Source: Arthrobacter sp. efr-133-TYG-118
Lineage (GTDB): Bacteria; Actinomycetota; Actinomycetes; Actinomycetales; Micrococcaceae
DNA: 64,000 nucleotides
NCBI RefSeq assembly: GCF_030209755.1
Contig: NZ_JARVRH010000009.1
Location: 62,001 to 126,000, forward strand
Direction: 5' to 3'
In this document: piece by piece, positions 45,537-54,883 of the stretch
How the letters are laid out: each line of letters starts with the position of its first letter
Position numbering within the stretch: position 1 is the first letter of the stretch
Position numbers and translations under genes: made by a program
Notes under the pieces: generated by a model
Databases searched by the model: none
Seen by the model: only the letters and a program-made list of their open reading frames with translations
What the model was told of the DNA's origin: nothing

Positions 45537-46337
45537 GTGCGCATCACCCTAGCCCAGATCGATTCCGGCACGGACGTCGACCGTAACCTCGACCTCATCG
45601 CGGAATACTGTGCCAGGGCCGCCCGCGAGGGCTCTGACCTCATTGTGTTCCCGGAGTACTCGACGTATGAGAAAAGCCGGGTGGACCAGAGCTTCGTGGA
45701 CATGGCCGAACCCCTTGACGGCCCGGTGGCTGCCAAGCTCCAGGCGACGGCGGCACATTACGGGATCGCCGTCGTCGCGGGCCTCCTGGAAAGTTCCGGG
45801 GAACGGGACGGATCCGGGGAAGAGGACCGGGCCTTCAACACGTTGGTGGCGATCGGTCCGGACGGTTCCCGCCTCGCCAGCTACCGGAAGATCCACCTGT
45901 TTGACTGCCAAGGATTCCGCGAATCGGATTACATCGAAGCCGCGCCGGAGCCCGTGCCGGTCATCTTTTCCTGCGGCGGCATGAGCTTCGGGTTGATGAC
46001 CTGCTACGACCTGCGTTTCCCGGAGTTGGCGCGCATCCTGGCCGATGCGGGGGCCGAGGTGCTCCTCGTCTGCTCCTCGTGGGTTCCCGGCAGTGCCAAG
46101 ACCGAGCAATGGGCCACCTTGGCCAAGGCCCGGGCAATAGAGAACGGCGTGTACGTGGCGGCGGTCTCCCAGACTCCGCCAGTGTCCATCGGCTACAGCA
46201 TGCTCATTGACCCCCTGGGAACTGTCCTGCATGGCCTCGGCACTGAGCCGGCCACCGCGACACTGGAAATTTCACCGGGTGCCGTCCAGGCAGCCCGGGA
46301 CCAGTTCCCCACGTGGCGGCACCACCGGCTCGTCTAG
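45537..46337 (+). CDS. Nitrilase-superfamily amidohydrolase (second copy)
   Basis: The 266-residue protein has Glu in IVFPEYSTYE, Lys in SYRKIHLFD, and Cys in MTCYDLRFPELAR, the pattern of deaminated-glutathione amidase/Nit-type enzymes. It is a different branch from the first copy, which has YDAWFPE, so it need not act on the same compound. The start is GTG with GAGG upstream. Confidence 0.93.
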   Translation: MRITLAQIDSGTDVDRNLDLIAEYCARAAREGSDLIVFPEYSTYEKSRVDQSFVDMAEPLDGPVAAKLQATAAHYGIAVVAGLLESSGERDGSGEEDRAFNTLVAIGPDGSRLASYRKIHLFDCQGFRESDYIEAAPEPVPVIFSCGGMSFGLMTCYDLRFPELARILADAGAEVLLVCSSWVPGSAKTEQWATLAKARAIENGVYVAAVSQTPPVSIGYSMLIDPLGTVLHGLGTEPATATLEISPGAVQAARDQFPTWRHHRLV

Positions 46338-46419
46338 GAATCTCGCGACCTCTTCTAGGCCGCCCAACTCTGTGCTAAACCAAAGTCAAGATGCACCCGC
46401 GCATCGAAGGAGAAACGCC

Positions 46420-47871
46420 ATGAGCACTACGACGGACAAAGGATCGGGCCGCGGACTGGAGGTCCGGTCGATCGACTACGTTCCATTGAACGAGAGGCAC
46501 GGCAAGGTCTCACACATCGGGCCGTTGTGGTTCGTCAGCAACGCCCAGATCGCCACCCTGGCCGTGGGGTTGATCAGCATCACCACCGGCGGCAACTTGA
46601 TCTGGTCGCTGCTCGCGATCGCCATCGGGGTGCTCGTCGGCACGCTGTTCATGGCCGCTCACTCTTCGCAGGGCCCCCAACTCGGCCTGCCACAAATGAT
46701 CCAGTCCCGGCCGCAATTCGGCTACATCGGCGCCCTGCTGGTTTGGCTCTTCGCCTACCTCCAGTACGCGGGCTTCAACATCTTCAACACCATCCTGGCC
46801 GGCCAAGCCATCCAGGAATCGGTCAACGTCGGGTCCCAAAACCTGTGGTTCTGGGTGGTCACCATTGTTGCCGTCGTCATCGCCTTGTTCGGCTACGACC
46901 TCATCCACGCCTTTGAGCGCTACCTGACCTACCTGACCATCATCATGCTGGCGCTGCTCACCATTGCAGCCGTGAAGCTAGTCATACCCGCCGGCGCATA
47001 CAACCTGGCCGACTTCCACCTGGTGCCGTTCCTGGGCCAGCTAGGGGTCGCGGCCGGCTACCAGATCTCCTGGGCCATCTACGTCTCGGACTACTCCCGT
47101 TACCTTCCGCGGTCCAGCGGTCGCGGCACCTTCCGGTGGACGTTCTGGGGCAGTGCCCTCGGCGGTATTTGGGTGATGTTCCTGGGCGCATACATCGGCG
47201 CCGCCGCCGGGGAAAACTTCGAAACCATCGGCTCGATCAAATCCACCGCCGACCAGCTCTTCGGCGGATTCGGTGGCATCGCCTTGTTCGTCGCGGCCCT
47301 GGGCTTGCTGTCCGTGACTGCCTTGAACATGTACGGCGGTTCGCTAACCCTGATATCGTCCATCGACAGCGTGCGGCAGATCCGGCCGACCCTGAGGCTC
47401 CGGATCATCACGATCTCCATCACCGCACTCATTTCCGTGGTCCTGGCGAACCTTGCCTCCGCCGATTTCCTGGCCAACTTCAACGACTTCCTACTGCTGG
47501 TGCTGTACTTCTTCATTCCGTGGACGGCGGTCAACCTCACCGACTACTTCATCGTCCGCAAGGGCCACTACGCCATCGCAGAGATCTTCAAGCCGGACGG
47601 GATCTATGGACGCTGGGGATGGCCTGGCATCATTTCCTACCTCGTCGGCTTTGTGCTGATGATCCCCTTCTTCTCCGCCGGTAAGCTCTTCGTCGGGTTC
47701 ATAGCCCACGCCCTTGACGGCGCCGACATCTCGCTGTTCATCGGGCTCCCCGTCTCCGCTGGGCTGTATTGGCTGATGACCCGGCGCATCGACGTCGAGG
47801 CAGAGACCCGCATGGCCAAGGAAGAGGCCGAGGCCTTGGAGGCAGCCGCGCACGAACACATATTGCCTTAG
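46420..47871 (+). CDS. NCS1-family permease (second copy)
   Basis: This 483-residue membrane protein has the NCS1 signatures RSIDYVPLNERHGKVSHI, GPQLGLPQMIQSRPQFGYIG and IYVSDYSRYLPRSSG. It is clearly related to the one at 40771 but belongs to another subtype. It closes the GntR/nitrilase/APC cluster. The ATG has AAGGAG about 7 bases upstream. Confidence 0.93.
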   Translation: MSTTTDKGSGRGLEVRSIDYVPLNERHGKVSHIGPLWFVSNAQIATLAVGLISITTGGNLIWSLLAIAIGVLVGTLFMAAHSSQGPQLGLPQMIQSRPQFGYIGALLVWLFAYLQYAGFNIFNTILAGQAIQESVNVGSQNLWFWVVTIVAVVIALFGYDLIHAFERYLTYLTIIMLALLTIAAVKLVIPAGAYNLADFHLVPFLGQLGVAAGYQISWAIYVSDYSRYLPRSSGRGTFRWTFWGSALGGIWVMFLGAYIGAAAGENFETIGSIKSTADQLFGGFGGIALFVAALGLLSVTALNMYGGSLTLISSIDSVRQIRPTLRLRIITISITALISVVLANLASADFLANFNDFLLLVLYFFIPWTAVNLTDYFIVRKGHYAIAEIFKPDGIYGRWGWPGIISYLVGFVLMIPFFSAGKLFVGFIAHALDGADISLFIGLPVSAGLYWLMTRRIDVEAETRMAKEEAEALEAAAHEHILP

Positions 47872-47898
47872 CTCGGCCGGGAGGCGAAAGGCCCGGAA

Positions 47899-49485
47899 TC
47901 AGGCAGTGGCGATGACCGTGGACGTCGCCAAAACGTTGCCCGACTTGTCCAAAGCCTCGACGGCAGCCCTCGGCGCGGCGGCCACCGCCGTCGACGTCTC
48001 AAAGCCCCGACGCGGAACCGTCACCGCTTCAGCCATGGACCCGGGACCGGTTCCGGTGAGGAACCTCCACTTGGCAACCTCGGTTGCGCCGTTCCAGCTG
48101 GTGTAGAGCTGCATCGTGGACCCGTTGCCGGGCACCGCCGCCAGATCGGGGACGGTGTCCGGCCGGCCTGTCCATGGCGAGCGATAGGTGCGGTATGAGG
48201 CATCGCCTAGGCCTGTCGCTTCGAATACCGCTTTCCCATCGGGAGTGAATTCGGTGGCGGCGGGGTCCGCTCCCCAGCCCACCAGGACGTGCCCGTTATC
48301 GAGGAACTGCAGGTTCCCTTCGGCGTCGCCCCGGTGGCCGCCCCTGCTGAACTCCTGCCTGACGACGGCGGTGCGCGCCTTTTCGTCAACGGCGAGGAGA
48401 AGCCCGCGCGACCTCCCGGTGGTGCCTTGGTTGTAATGGTTGTCGAACATGCTGATGATGCCGCTGGGCCGACGCCGAACATCGTGCTGCCAAGCGAAGA
48501 CAGACTCCGGCGTCATCGAGAAGTCGCTGCGTTTCCCGCCCAAACGCCAGCGGATCTTCCCGTCCGAGCGGCCGATCAAATAGGCGGTGTGCGTGTGGCG
48601 GGACGAAACAAGGAGTGCGTCCCCGCTCTCGTCCACCGAATTGAGGTGGAACGGATCGAACGCTTTCGTGGCGTCGGAGCCGTCGGCCTTGGGGTTGTCG
48701 AACGGGCGCACATAGGACTCAGTCAGGTCGATGTGGTCCGAGGCCGTCCAGTCGAAGAGGACCTTGCCGGAACGGATGCCGATTTCCTGGACATGGCAAT
48801 CAAACATGTAGCCCTGCGCAGGTCCGCCCACCGACGTCAGGTCATGCCGGACGGTCGGGTAGGAGATCATCAACGCCGTCCCGGCAGAGGTGATGGTGAA
48901 CTCGTGCAGGTCCGCTTGCAGTCCGTTGCCCGTGTTGACTTCGGCCACGGTGCGGTAATGGACATCCTTGACGATGCCCTTTCCTGCACCGTGTCCACCG
49001 GTCCCGATTCCAGTCCAATAAGTCAAAACCATTTGGCCTTCGAAGGCTTGTACCCGAAGGTCCGTCACCCCGGAACCTGTCGGTTCCATCCATATCGGTT
49101 CACCGTGGTTGTCCATGATCAGCCCGTTGCTGCCGTGGCCCATCGGTCCCACGAACAGCAAGCCTGCCCCGGTAGGACCGGTAGCCCAGCTGGCAACGCG
49201 GGCAGCGGTCAAAGCCGTGGAAACGAAGCTACGGATCGCAGGGGCGGAAGCCGTGCTGCTCGCCGACGGCGAGGGTGACGCCGTCGGCGCCGGTGTAGCC
49301 GCGCTGACCGGGGCCGTGCCTCCGGGCAATACGCCTGTCCTGGCGATGCCGAGTCCGGCGAGCAATCCCGCGCCTGCCATCCCGGCCCCGCCAAGGAAGC
49401 CGCGCCGGCTCAACCTGAAGCGGGACTCACGGTCTTCCCGGGAAGCTGCCCGATCACCACTCCCAGACTCCGTATTCTGCTCCAC
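47899..49485 (-). CDS. Tat-exported arylsulfotransferase-like beta-propeller protein
   Basis: The 528-residue protein begins with a twin-arginine signal (RLSRRGFLGGAGMAGAG near residues 23-40), then an Ala/Ser/Pro linker and repeated beta-propeller blades resembling the arylsulfotransferase (ASST) family: DLHEFTITSAGTALMISYPT, DPFHLNSVDESGDALLVSSR, and FAWQHDVRRRPSGIISMFDN with the active-site-like histidines. The substrate is unknown. The GTG at 49485 has GAGGGG upstream; the longer open frame to 49704 runs into a repeat element and was rejected. Confidence 0.85.
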   Translation of the reverse strand: MEQNTESGSGDRAASREDRESRFRLSRRGFLGGAGMAGAGLLAGLGIARTGVLPGGTAPVSAATPAPTASPSPSASSTASAPAIRSFVSTALTAARVASWATGPTGAGLLFVGPMGHGSNGLIMDNHGEPIWMEPTGSGVTDLRVQAFEGQMVLTYWTGIGTGGHGAGKGIVKDVHYRTVAEVNTGNGLQADLHEFTITSAGTALMISYPTVRHDLTSVGGPAQGYMFDCHVQEIGIRSGKVLFDWTASDHIDLTESYVRPFDNPKADGSDATKAFDPFHLNSVDESGDALLVSSRHTHTAYLIGRSDGKIRWRLGGKRSDFSMTPESVFAWQHDVRRRPSGIISMFDNHYNQGTTGRSRGLLLAVDEKARTAVVRQEFSRGGHRGDAEGNLQFLDNGHVLVGWGADPAATEFTPDGKAVFEATGLGDASYRTYRSPWTGRPDTVPDLAAVPGNGSTMQLYTSWNGATEVAKWRFLTGTGPGSMAEAVTVPRRGFETSTAVAAAPRAAVEALDKSGNVLATSTVIATA

Positions 49486-49589
49486 CCCCTCAGGATAGAA
49501 CCGGAACACAGTGCGGAAACCGGACAGAAGCTGCAAGTTTGCTGTAAGAGGGCGGGGCGGGAACTCAGTGTTTGGTGCGGGCTGTCCCG

Positions 49590-49691
49590 GCGTCACGCAG
49601 AGCAGGTTTTTGTTGGCTTGAGCCGGCCGCGAGCTCAAGAATCCGGGGTTTGAGCGGAGTCGCGGGGCCAAGAAGTTACCTGGCGTGACGC
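49590..49691. repeat. 102-bp element with 9-bp inverted ends, copy 1
   Basis: The element starts GCGTCACGC and ends GCGTGACGC, its exact complement. An inner stem CTTGAGC / GCTCAAG lies at element positions 28-34 and 44-50. A second copy of the same length and orientation lies at 56235. It is upstream of the arylsulfotransferase-like gene and downstream of the flavodoxin gene. Confidence 0.8.
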
Positions 49692-49716
49692 GGCCTCGAG
49701 TCACCTCCGGAGAAGA

Positions 49717-50301
49717 TCACCCTTGGAGGAGCCGGGTCCGTCGCAGCCACGATTCGATGTCCTGTCCTGAGTCGCGGACGCGCTCACCGCGGACTGCGAG
49801 TCCTTCGCCGATGATCGCCCCTGGGCTGGATGTGGCGTAGTCCTTTTCGGTGGTTCCGAGCCCACTCATGGCATGGGTGGTGATCGGGTGGATGGTCTTG
49901 CCCGTGAAATCGTGGCTCTCCACGAACGTGGTCATGATCATTGGTGCCCGGACGTTCCAGATGCCACTGGCCAACAGCACCGTGTCGTATTTCTCGATCG
50001 AGGGCAGCGGTTTGGCTATGGCCGGGCGGGCGTTCGCGTTCTGCTCCTGGACGTTGCGCGCAACGGTCGCATCGTAGTTGTCCGGATAGGGTTCCTCAGC
50101 GTCGATGCGGTGTACGTCGCAGGCGATGAGGCTGCCGATCATGCCAGCCAGCACCTCCGTATTGCCGACGTCGAGGCGGACGCGGCCGCCGTCGTAGTAG
50201 TTCTCTCCGGCGCGTGAGAAGTAGGCGAGAAGGACACGGCCGCCGCTGGTGCCGGGAGCGGCGGTGGTTCGGGCAGGCTGCGTTTCTCTTTGAGTGGGCA
50301 T
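49717..50301 (-). CDS. Flavodoxin-family protein
   Basis: The 194-residue protein has a flavodoxin fold: VLLAYFSRAGENYYDGGRV at the start is the FMN phosphate loop, and YDTVLLASGIWNVRAPMIM is the second flavin-contact strand. It should be an FMN-dependent electron carrier or quinone reductase. It starts 7 bases after the aldo-keto reductase gene and ends the redox operon. Confidence 0.9.
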   Translation of the reverse strand: MPTQRETQPARTTAAPGTSGGRVLLAYFSRAGENYYDGGRVRLDVGNTEVLAGMIGSLIACDVHRIDAEEPYPDNYDATVARNVQEQNANARPAIAKPLPSIEKYDTVLLASGIWNVRAPMIMTTFVESHDFTGKTIHPITTHAMSGLGTTEKDYATSSPGAIIGEGLAVRGERVRDSGQDIESWLRRTRLLQG

Positions 50302-50308
50302 GGTCGTC

Positions 50309-51166
50309 TCAGGCGATCCTGCGTCCGCCCAGCCAGCTGACCATGGCGGGGTCGCGGTGGTCGAAGAAGAGGCTGGCGCCGGTGTCCAGGGTTCCGATCT
50401 GGTTCATCTGCTCGTCCGTGAGGGCGAAGTCGAAGACGTCGAGGTTCTGGGCCATGCGTTCCGGCCGGACCGACTTGGGGATGACGACCACTTCGCGCTG
50501 GATGAGCCAACGAAGCACCACCTGGGCGACGGACTTGCCGTGTGCCCCGGCGATGGCGCTGAGGAACGGATTGGTGAACAGCTCGTTCTTGCCTTCGGCG
50601 AATGGTCCCCAGGACTCGATCTGGACGCCGCGTTCGCGCATCAGCGCCTGGTCGGCGGCGCGCTGGTGGAAGGGGTGGGTCTCGATCTGGTTGACGGCCG
50701 GGGCGATCTCGTTGTGGTCGATGAGGTCCACCAGCCGGTCCAGGTGGAAGTTCGAGACCCCGATCGCGCGGGCGAGGCCGTCCTTGTGGATGTCCTGCAT
50801 GGCGCGCCACTCGCTGTAGTAGTCCCCGAGCGGCTGGTGGATCAGGTACAGGTCGAGGTAGTCCAGTCCGAGGCGGTTCAGTGAGTTGTCGAAGGCGCGC
50901 TTGGTGTCGTCCTGGACGCTGCCTGCCGGGGCATGCTGAATCCAGAGCTTCGTGGTGATGAATAGTTCGTCGCGGGCGATCCCGCTCGCCTTGATCGCGG
51001 CGCCGACGGCGGCCTCGTTGCCGTAGGAGGCGGCTGTGTCCAGGTGGCGGTAACCGGCGTCGAGGGCGGCTTCCACGGCGGCCTGGGTTTCGTCGTCCGG
51101 GATCTGGAAGACGCCGAAGCCGAGGATCGGCATTTCGACGCCGTTGTTAAGGGTGACGGTGTTCAT
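50309..51166 (-). CDS. Aldo-keto reductase
   Basis: The 285-residue NADPH-dependent reductase has the AKR tetrad: Asp and Tyr in DTAASYGNE, Lys in TTKLW, and His in LIHQP. The coenzyme-binding [13 protein letters not shown] near the C-terminus is of AKR5 type. It reduces carbonyl compounds of unknown identity. The ATG has AAGGAAA upstream. It is part of the operon under the divergent TetR gene. Confidence 0.95.
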   Translation of the reverse strand: MNTVTLNNGVEMPILGFGVFQIPDDETQAAVEAALDAGYRHLDTAASYGNEAAVGAAIKASGIARDELFITTKLWIQHAPAGSVQDDTKRAFDNSLNRLGLDYLDLYLIHQPLGDYYSEWRAMQDIHKDGLARAIGVSNFHLDRLVDLIDHNEIAPAVNQIETHPFHQRAADQALMRERGVQIESWGPFAEGKNELFTNPFLSAIAGAHGKSVAQVVLRWLIQREVVVIPKSVRPERMAQNLDVFDFALTDEQMNQIGTLDTGASLFFDHRDPAMVSWLGGRRIA

Positions 51167-51186
51167 GGGGTTTCCTTTTCGTGGGA

Positions 51187-51597
51187 TTATCGGTTGGCTT
51201 GGGCGTGCGCGGTTTCGTAGTCTTGGTCGCTGACGGGTTCAAGCCACGTGGCGCTCTCCCCGTTGTCGTGCTCCACCAAAGCCAGGTGGCACATCATGTT
51301 GTCTTGGGTGGCTCCGTGCCAGTGTTCCTCGCCTGGCGGCGTGTGGACCGTGTCTCCTGCGCGCATGTGGATCACGCTGCCGTCCCGGCTAGCAACGAAT
51401 CCGTTGCCGTCGGTGCAGTGCAGGGTCTGGCCAAGGGGGTGGGAATGCCAGTTCGTACGGGCGCCGGGGGTGAAGCGGACCATCGCCGCCACGAGACGCG
51501 AGGGCGCCTCGCCGTTGTGGAGGGAGTTGAGGTAGACGTCTCCCGTGAACCGCTCCTGCGGGGCCTTGGCCGTGGGGGTAGGGGGTACGAGTTTCAT
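51187..51597 (-). CDS. Cupin-domain protein
   Basis: The 136-residue protein is one cupin barrel with metal ligands in [13 protein letters not shown] and [10 protein letters not shown]. It is close to small stress-linked cupins that neighbour reductases and quinone oxidoreductases. Function is unknown; it may bind a metal and act as an oxidase or isomerase. It lies between the reductase genes in the operon. Confidence 0.92.
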   Translation of the reverse strand: MKLVPPTPTAKAPQERFTGDVYLNSLHNGEAPSRLVAAMVRFTPGARTNWHSHPLGQTLHCTDGNGFVASRDGSVIHMRAGDTVHTPPGEEHWHGATQDNMMCHLALVEHDNGESATWLEPVSDQDYETAHAQANR

Positions 51598-51696
51598 GGT
51601 GGCCTTCCAAACGGAGAAACGGGGACTGATTCAAGAGAACCAGTCCCCGCGTCCGCGTGGGAGTGCCTGTTATACCGTGTACTGTCAGTGCCTGTT

Positions 51697-52761
51697 TCAG
51701 CTGCCCTGGACGCCTTGGATGGTGATCGCGATTTTCCCCCGCACTTTGCCGGCGTCGAAATAGCGCATGGCATCCGGAACCTGCTCCAGCGGATAGCTGC
51801 GGTCGACAGTCGGGGTGAGGGTCCCGGAGTCGATGAGCCCGGCTAGGTATTCGAGGTCTGCAGCGCCTTGGGTCGCCATGACCATCGTCAGCCGCTGGCT
51901 GATGAACGGGGACAGCGCCAGGGCCCTGAATTGCCTGTCGATACTGCCCGTCCAAGAGCCGCCTTCTTCGCCGCCGGTGATAACGGCCGTGCCGGTAGGG
52001 GTGAGTGCCCGGCGGAGGCGTGCCAGGGTGGGGTTCCCGGCGATATCCAGGATCATATCGTAGTGTTCCGTGCCGTCGGCGAAGTCCCGCGTGGTGTAGT
52101 CGAGGACGCGGTCAGCGCCGAGCGAACGCACCAGGTCCAATTTGGCTGTACTGCAAACGCCTGTGACATAGGCCCCGGCTGCTTTGGCGAGCTGAACAGC
52201 GTAACTGCCCACTCCTCCTGAGGCACCAAGGATCAGCACCTTGTGTCCCGGCGCTATCTGGCCCGCAGCGCGCAGGGCCTGCAGCGCGGTGCAAGCGGAA
52301 ACGGGGACCACCGAGGCCTGTTCAAAACTGATGTTCGCCGGTTTGAGCGCGAGCTGGCTTTCGCGGGCCGTCGCGTACTCAGCGAAAGAGCCCTTCCCGA
52401 CGCCGAAGACGTCGTCCCCGACGGCGAACCGGGTCACCGCCGCTCCGACCGCCATGACCGTGCCGGCCAGGTCCAGCCCGGGGACGGGGTTTTTCGGGGC
52501 TCGGATGCCGAAGGCCAGGCGCAACGCGTAGGGCAGGCCCCTGGTTACGTGCCAGGTCCCCCGGTCCAGGCCTGCAGCATGGACCCGAACCAGCACCTCG
52601 TTTTCGGCAATCTCCGGCGTGGGGATCTGCGCCACGTGCAGGACGTCGGCGGAACCGTAAGCCTCCTGCACGATGGCCCGCATCGTGACCGACGCATGCG
52701 GCTGCGCCGCGGGCGAGCCGCCCGAAATCGGAGTCTCCGCAGCATGCTGGGCAGAGGTCAT
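51697..52761 (-). CDS. NADPH:quinone reductase-type MDR oxidoreductase
   Basis: The 354-residue protein has a GroES-like N-terminal half (VLVRVHAAGLDRGTWHV) and a Rossmann half with VLILGASGGVGSYAVQLAKA. It lacks the structural zinc cysteines of alcohol dehydrogenases, so it is of the quinone oxidoreductase (QOR) type. It is first in the redox operon and divergent from tetR, with two operator-like repeats between them. The ATG at 52761 replaces a longer start that would overlap those repeats. Confidence 0.92.
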   Translation of the reverse strand: MTSAQHAAETPISGGSPAAQPHASVTMRAIVQEAYGSADVLHVAQIPTPEIAENEVLVRVHAAGLDRGTWHVTRGLPYALRLAFGIRAPKNPVPGLDLAGTVMAVGAAVTRFAVGDDVFGVGKGSFAEYATARESQLALKPANISFEQASVVPVSACTALQALRAAGQIAPGHKVLILGASGGVGSYAVQLAKAAGAYVTGVCSTAKLDLVRSLGADRVLDYTTRDFADGTEHYDMILDIAGNPTLARLRRALTPTGTAVITGGEEGGSWTGSIDRQFRALALSPFISQRLTMVMATQGAADLEYLAGLIDSGTLTPTVDRSYPLEQVPDAMRYFDAGKVRGKIAITIQGVQGS

Positions 52762-52800
52762 GGCCGTTCCTTTCCACACAATTGGGGTGCGCAGCTTTTC

Positions 52801-52839
52801 GTACGCTGTACTAAAAAGATTATCGTACAATGTACTAAA
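52801..52839. promoter_or_regulatory. Twin operator repeats between the redox operon and tetR
   Basis: GTACGCTGTACTAAA (52801-52815) and GTACAATGTACTAAA (52825-52839) are direct copies 24 bases apart, each with an internal GTAC-N3-GTAC dyad. They fill the divergent promoter region and should bind the TetR protein encoded next to them. Confidence 0.75.
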
Positions 52840-52862
52840 TCGCTAGAGGCCAAGGAGTCACG

Positions 52863-53531
52863 ATGCCCGACACTGCACAGCCCCTCCCCCAGCGGCGCCT
52901 TCCGCTGAGCCGCGAAAGGGTGCTCGGCTGCGCTGTGGATCTCGCCGACGAGTCCGGAATCGCGGCGCTGACCATCCGCTCGCTCGCCCAGAGCATGGGA
53001 ACCAAGCCCATGTCGCTCTATTACTATGTGGCCAATAAGGATGAGATTCTGGACGGCATCGTGGACATGGTCTTCAGCGAAATCGAATCACCCTCTCCCG
53101 CGGGCGACTGGCGGGAGGAAATGTACCGACGGGCGCACGCAGTGCGCAGCGCGCTCAAACGCCATCCGTGGGCGGTCGGTCTGTTGGAGAGCCGTTCATC
53201 CCCGGGCGAAGCGAACCTGCGCCATCACGAAGCGACGCTGGCGACTTTGAGGGCAGCAGGCTTTTCCGTTCAGATGACAGCCCATGCCTACGCCCTGCTC
53301 GACAGTTACATCTACGGATTCGCGCTACAGGAAGCCGCCCTGCCATTTGACGGCCGGGACACCGCCTCGGAGATCACAGCGCCGATCGTTGAACGCTTTT
53401 CGACTGGGCAGTACCCCCACATGATCGAGATTGCCACCGAACACGTCCTCAAGCCCGGCTACGACTTCGGGGACGAATTCGACTTCGGGCTAAACCTCAT
53501 CCTTGACGGCCTCAGCCGGTCGATGAGGTGA
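52863..53531 (+). CDS. TetR-family regulator with TetR_C-type ligand domain
   Basis: The 222-residue protein has an N-terminal HTH (TIRSLAQSMGTKPMSLYYYV) and a C-terminal domain like that of tetracycline-type repressors (HAYALLDSYIYGFALQEAAL, FDFGLNLILDGL). It is divergent from the reductase operon, with two operator-like repeats between them, and is followed after 7 bases by an FAD monooxygenase gene. Confidence 0.93.
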   Translation: MPDTAQPLPQRRLPLSRERVLGCAVDLADESGIAALTIRSLAQSMGTKPMSLYYYVANKDEILDGIVDMVFSEIESPSPAGDWREEMYRRAHAVRSALKRHPWAVGLLESRSSPGEANLRHHEATLATLRAAGFSVQMTAHAYALLDSYIYGFALQEAALPFDGRDTASEITAPIVERFSTGQYPHMIEIATEHVLKPGYDFGDEFDFGLNLILDGLSRSMR

Positions 53532-53538
53532 GCTAGAG

Positions 53539-54786
53539 ATGCCCCGCGAAACCGCTCCCGCTCCCGGCCGCGGTCCACGATCTTGGGAAACCCGTTGTTG
53601 TGTGGTAGGTGGTGGACCGGCCGGCATGATGCTCGGCTACCTGCTCGCCCGCGCCGGGGTCGAGGTGACCGTACTGGAGAAGCACGCCGACTTCTTCCGT
53701 GACTTCCGGGGCGACACCATCCATCCGGCGACCACCGACGTACTGGCCGAGCTGGGTTTGTTGGAAGAGTTCCTGCGATTGCCGCACACAGAGATACCAG
53801 AACTGCGCCTCGGCATTGACGGGCAGACCTTCGGGCTGGTGGACTTCCGGCACCTGCCCACCCGGTGCAAGTTCATGGCGTTCATGCCGCAGTGGGACTT
53901 CTTGAACTTCCTGGCCGCCCAGGCCAGGAAGTTCCCTGGCTTCCGACTCGAAATGAGCACCGAGGCCACCGGCCTGCTCCGCCGCGGCGAGCAAGTGATC
54001 GGCGTACGGGCGCACACGAACGACGGCGAAGTAGAGATCCGCGCGGATCTCACGGTGGCGTGTGACGGCCGGTTCTCCCTTATCCGGGATCACACGGCCT
54101 TGCCGCTAAGGGAGTTTGCGATGCCGATCGACGTGCTGTGGTTCCGCGTGCCACGCAGCCAGGATGCGCCGCCGACGCTGGGCTACCTCGGCGGCGGGCA
54201 GATAGTCCTCGCGATCGACCGCGGCGACTACTGGCAGTGCGGCACGATCATCGGGAAAGGAGCACTCCTGCAGGTTCAGGCCGCGGGCCTGCCCGCCTTC
54301 CGAGATCGGGTGGCACATGCCGCACCATTCCTGGCCACCGGACTGGCCGAGCTGACCGACTGGGACCAGATCAAGCTGCTCTCGGTGCGCTCCAATCGGC
54401 TCCGCCGCTGGTACCAGCTCGGGCTGTTATGTATCGGCGACGCAGCGCACGCCATGTCACCGGCCGGAGCCGCCGGCGTGAATTATGCGATCGCCGACGC
54501 CGTCGCCACGGCCAATCACCTCGCAGTACCGCTGCGAAGCGGCACCGTCGCCGTTGCGGACCTCCAGCGCCTGCAACGGCGACGCGAACCCGCGGTACGT
54601 CTTGCACAGGCCTTGCAACGACAGCAGACCCGCCAACTCGCACGCCTCGCCCAAACAAGCCCCCCGATCCAACTCATGCGGCTCATCAGCCACATGCCAC
54701 CGATCAAACGCCTCCTGGGCCGCATCGTCGGCCTCGGCTTCCGTCGCGAACATATCCGCAGCCCCCATCACGCGAACCACCGGTAA
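53539..54786 (+). CDS. FAD-dependent monooxygenase
   Basis: The 415-residue protein has the dinucleotide-binding CCVVGGGPAGMMLGYLLARA near residue 20, VACDGRFSLIRD in the middle (the DG motif), and the second FAD motif LLCIGDAAHAMSPAGAAGVN near residue 300, as in aromatic or tetracycline-type hydroxylases. With a TetR regulator just before it, a role in breaking down or detoxifying an aromatic compound is plausible. The C-terminal part is unusually Arg/Gln-rich. Confidence 0.93.
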   Translation: MPRETAPAPGRGPRSWETRCCVVGGGPAGMMLGYLLARAGVEVTVLEKHADFFRDFRGDTIHPATTDVLAELGLLEEFLRLPHTEIPELRLGIDGQTFGLVDFRHLPTRCKFMAFMPQWDFLNFLAAQARKFPGFRLEMSTEATGLLRRGEQVIGVRAHTNDGEVEIRADLTVACDGRFSLIRDHTALPLREFAMPIDVLWFRVPRSQDAPPTLGYLGGGQIVLAIDRGDYWQCGTIIGKGALLQVQAAGLPAFRDRVAHAAPFLATGLAELTDWDQIKLLSVRSNRLRRWYQLGLLCIGDAAHAMSPAGAAGVNYAIADAVATANHLAVPLRSGTVAVADLQRLQRRREPAVRLAQALQRQQTRQLARLAQTSPPIQLMRLISHMPPIKRLLGRIVGLGFRREHIRSPHHANHR

Positions 54787-54883
54787 TCCAACAGGGAATC
54801 CCCGCTCCGCAGGGGCTCATGAAACCACGGGGGTGGATGTGACGTGGGTGACAAGAGTGGTGTTTGGTGCGAAGCTTGGCACG

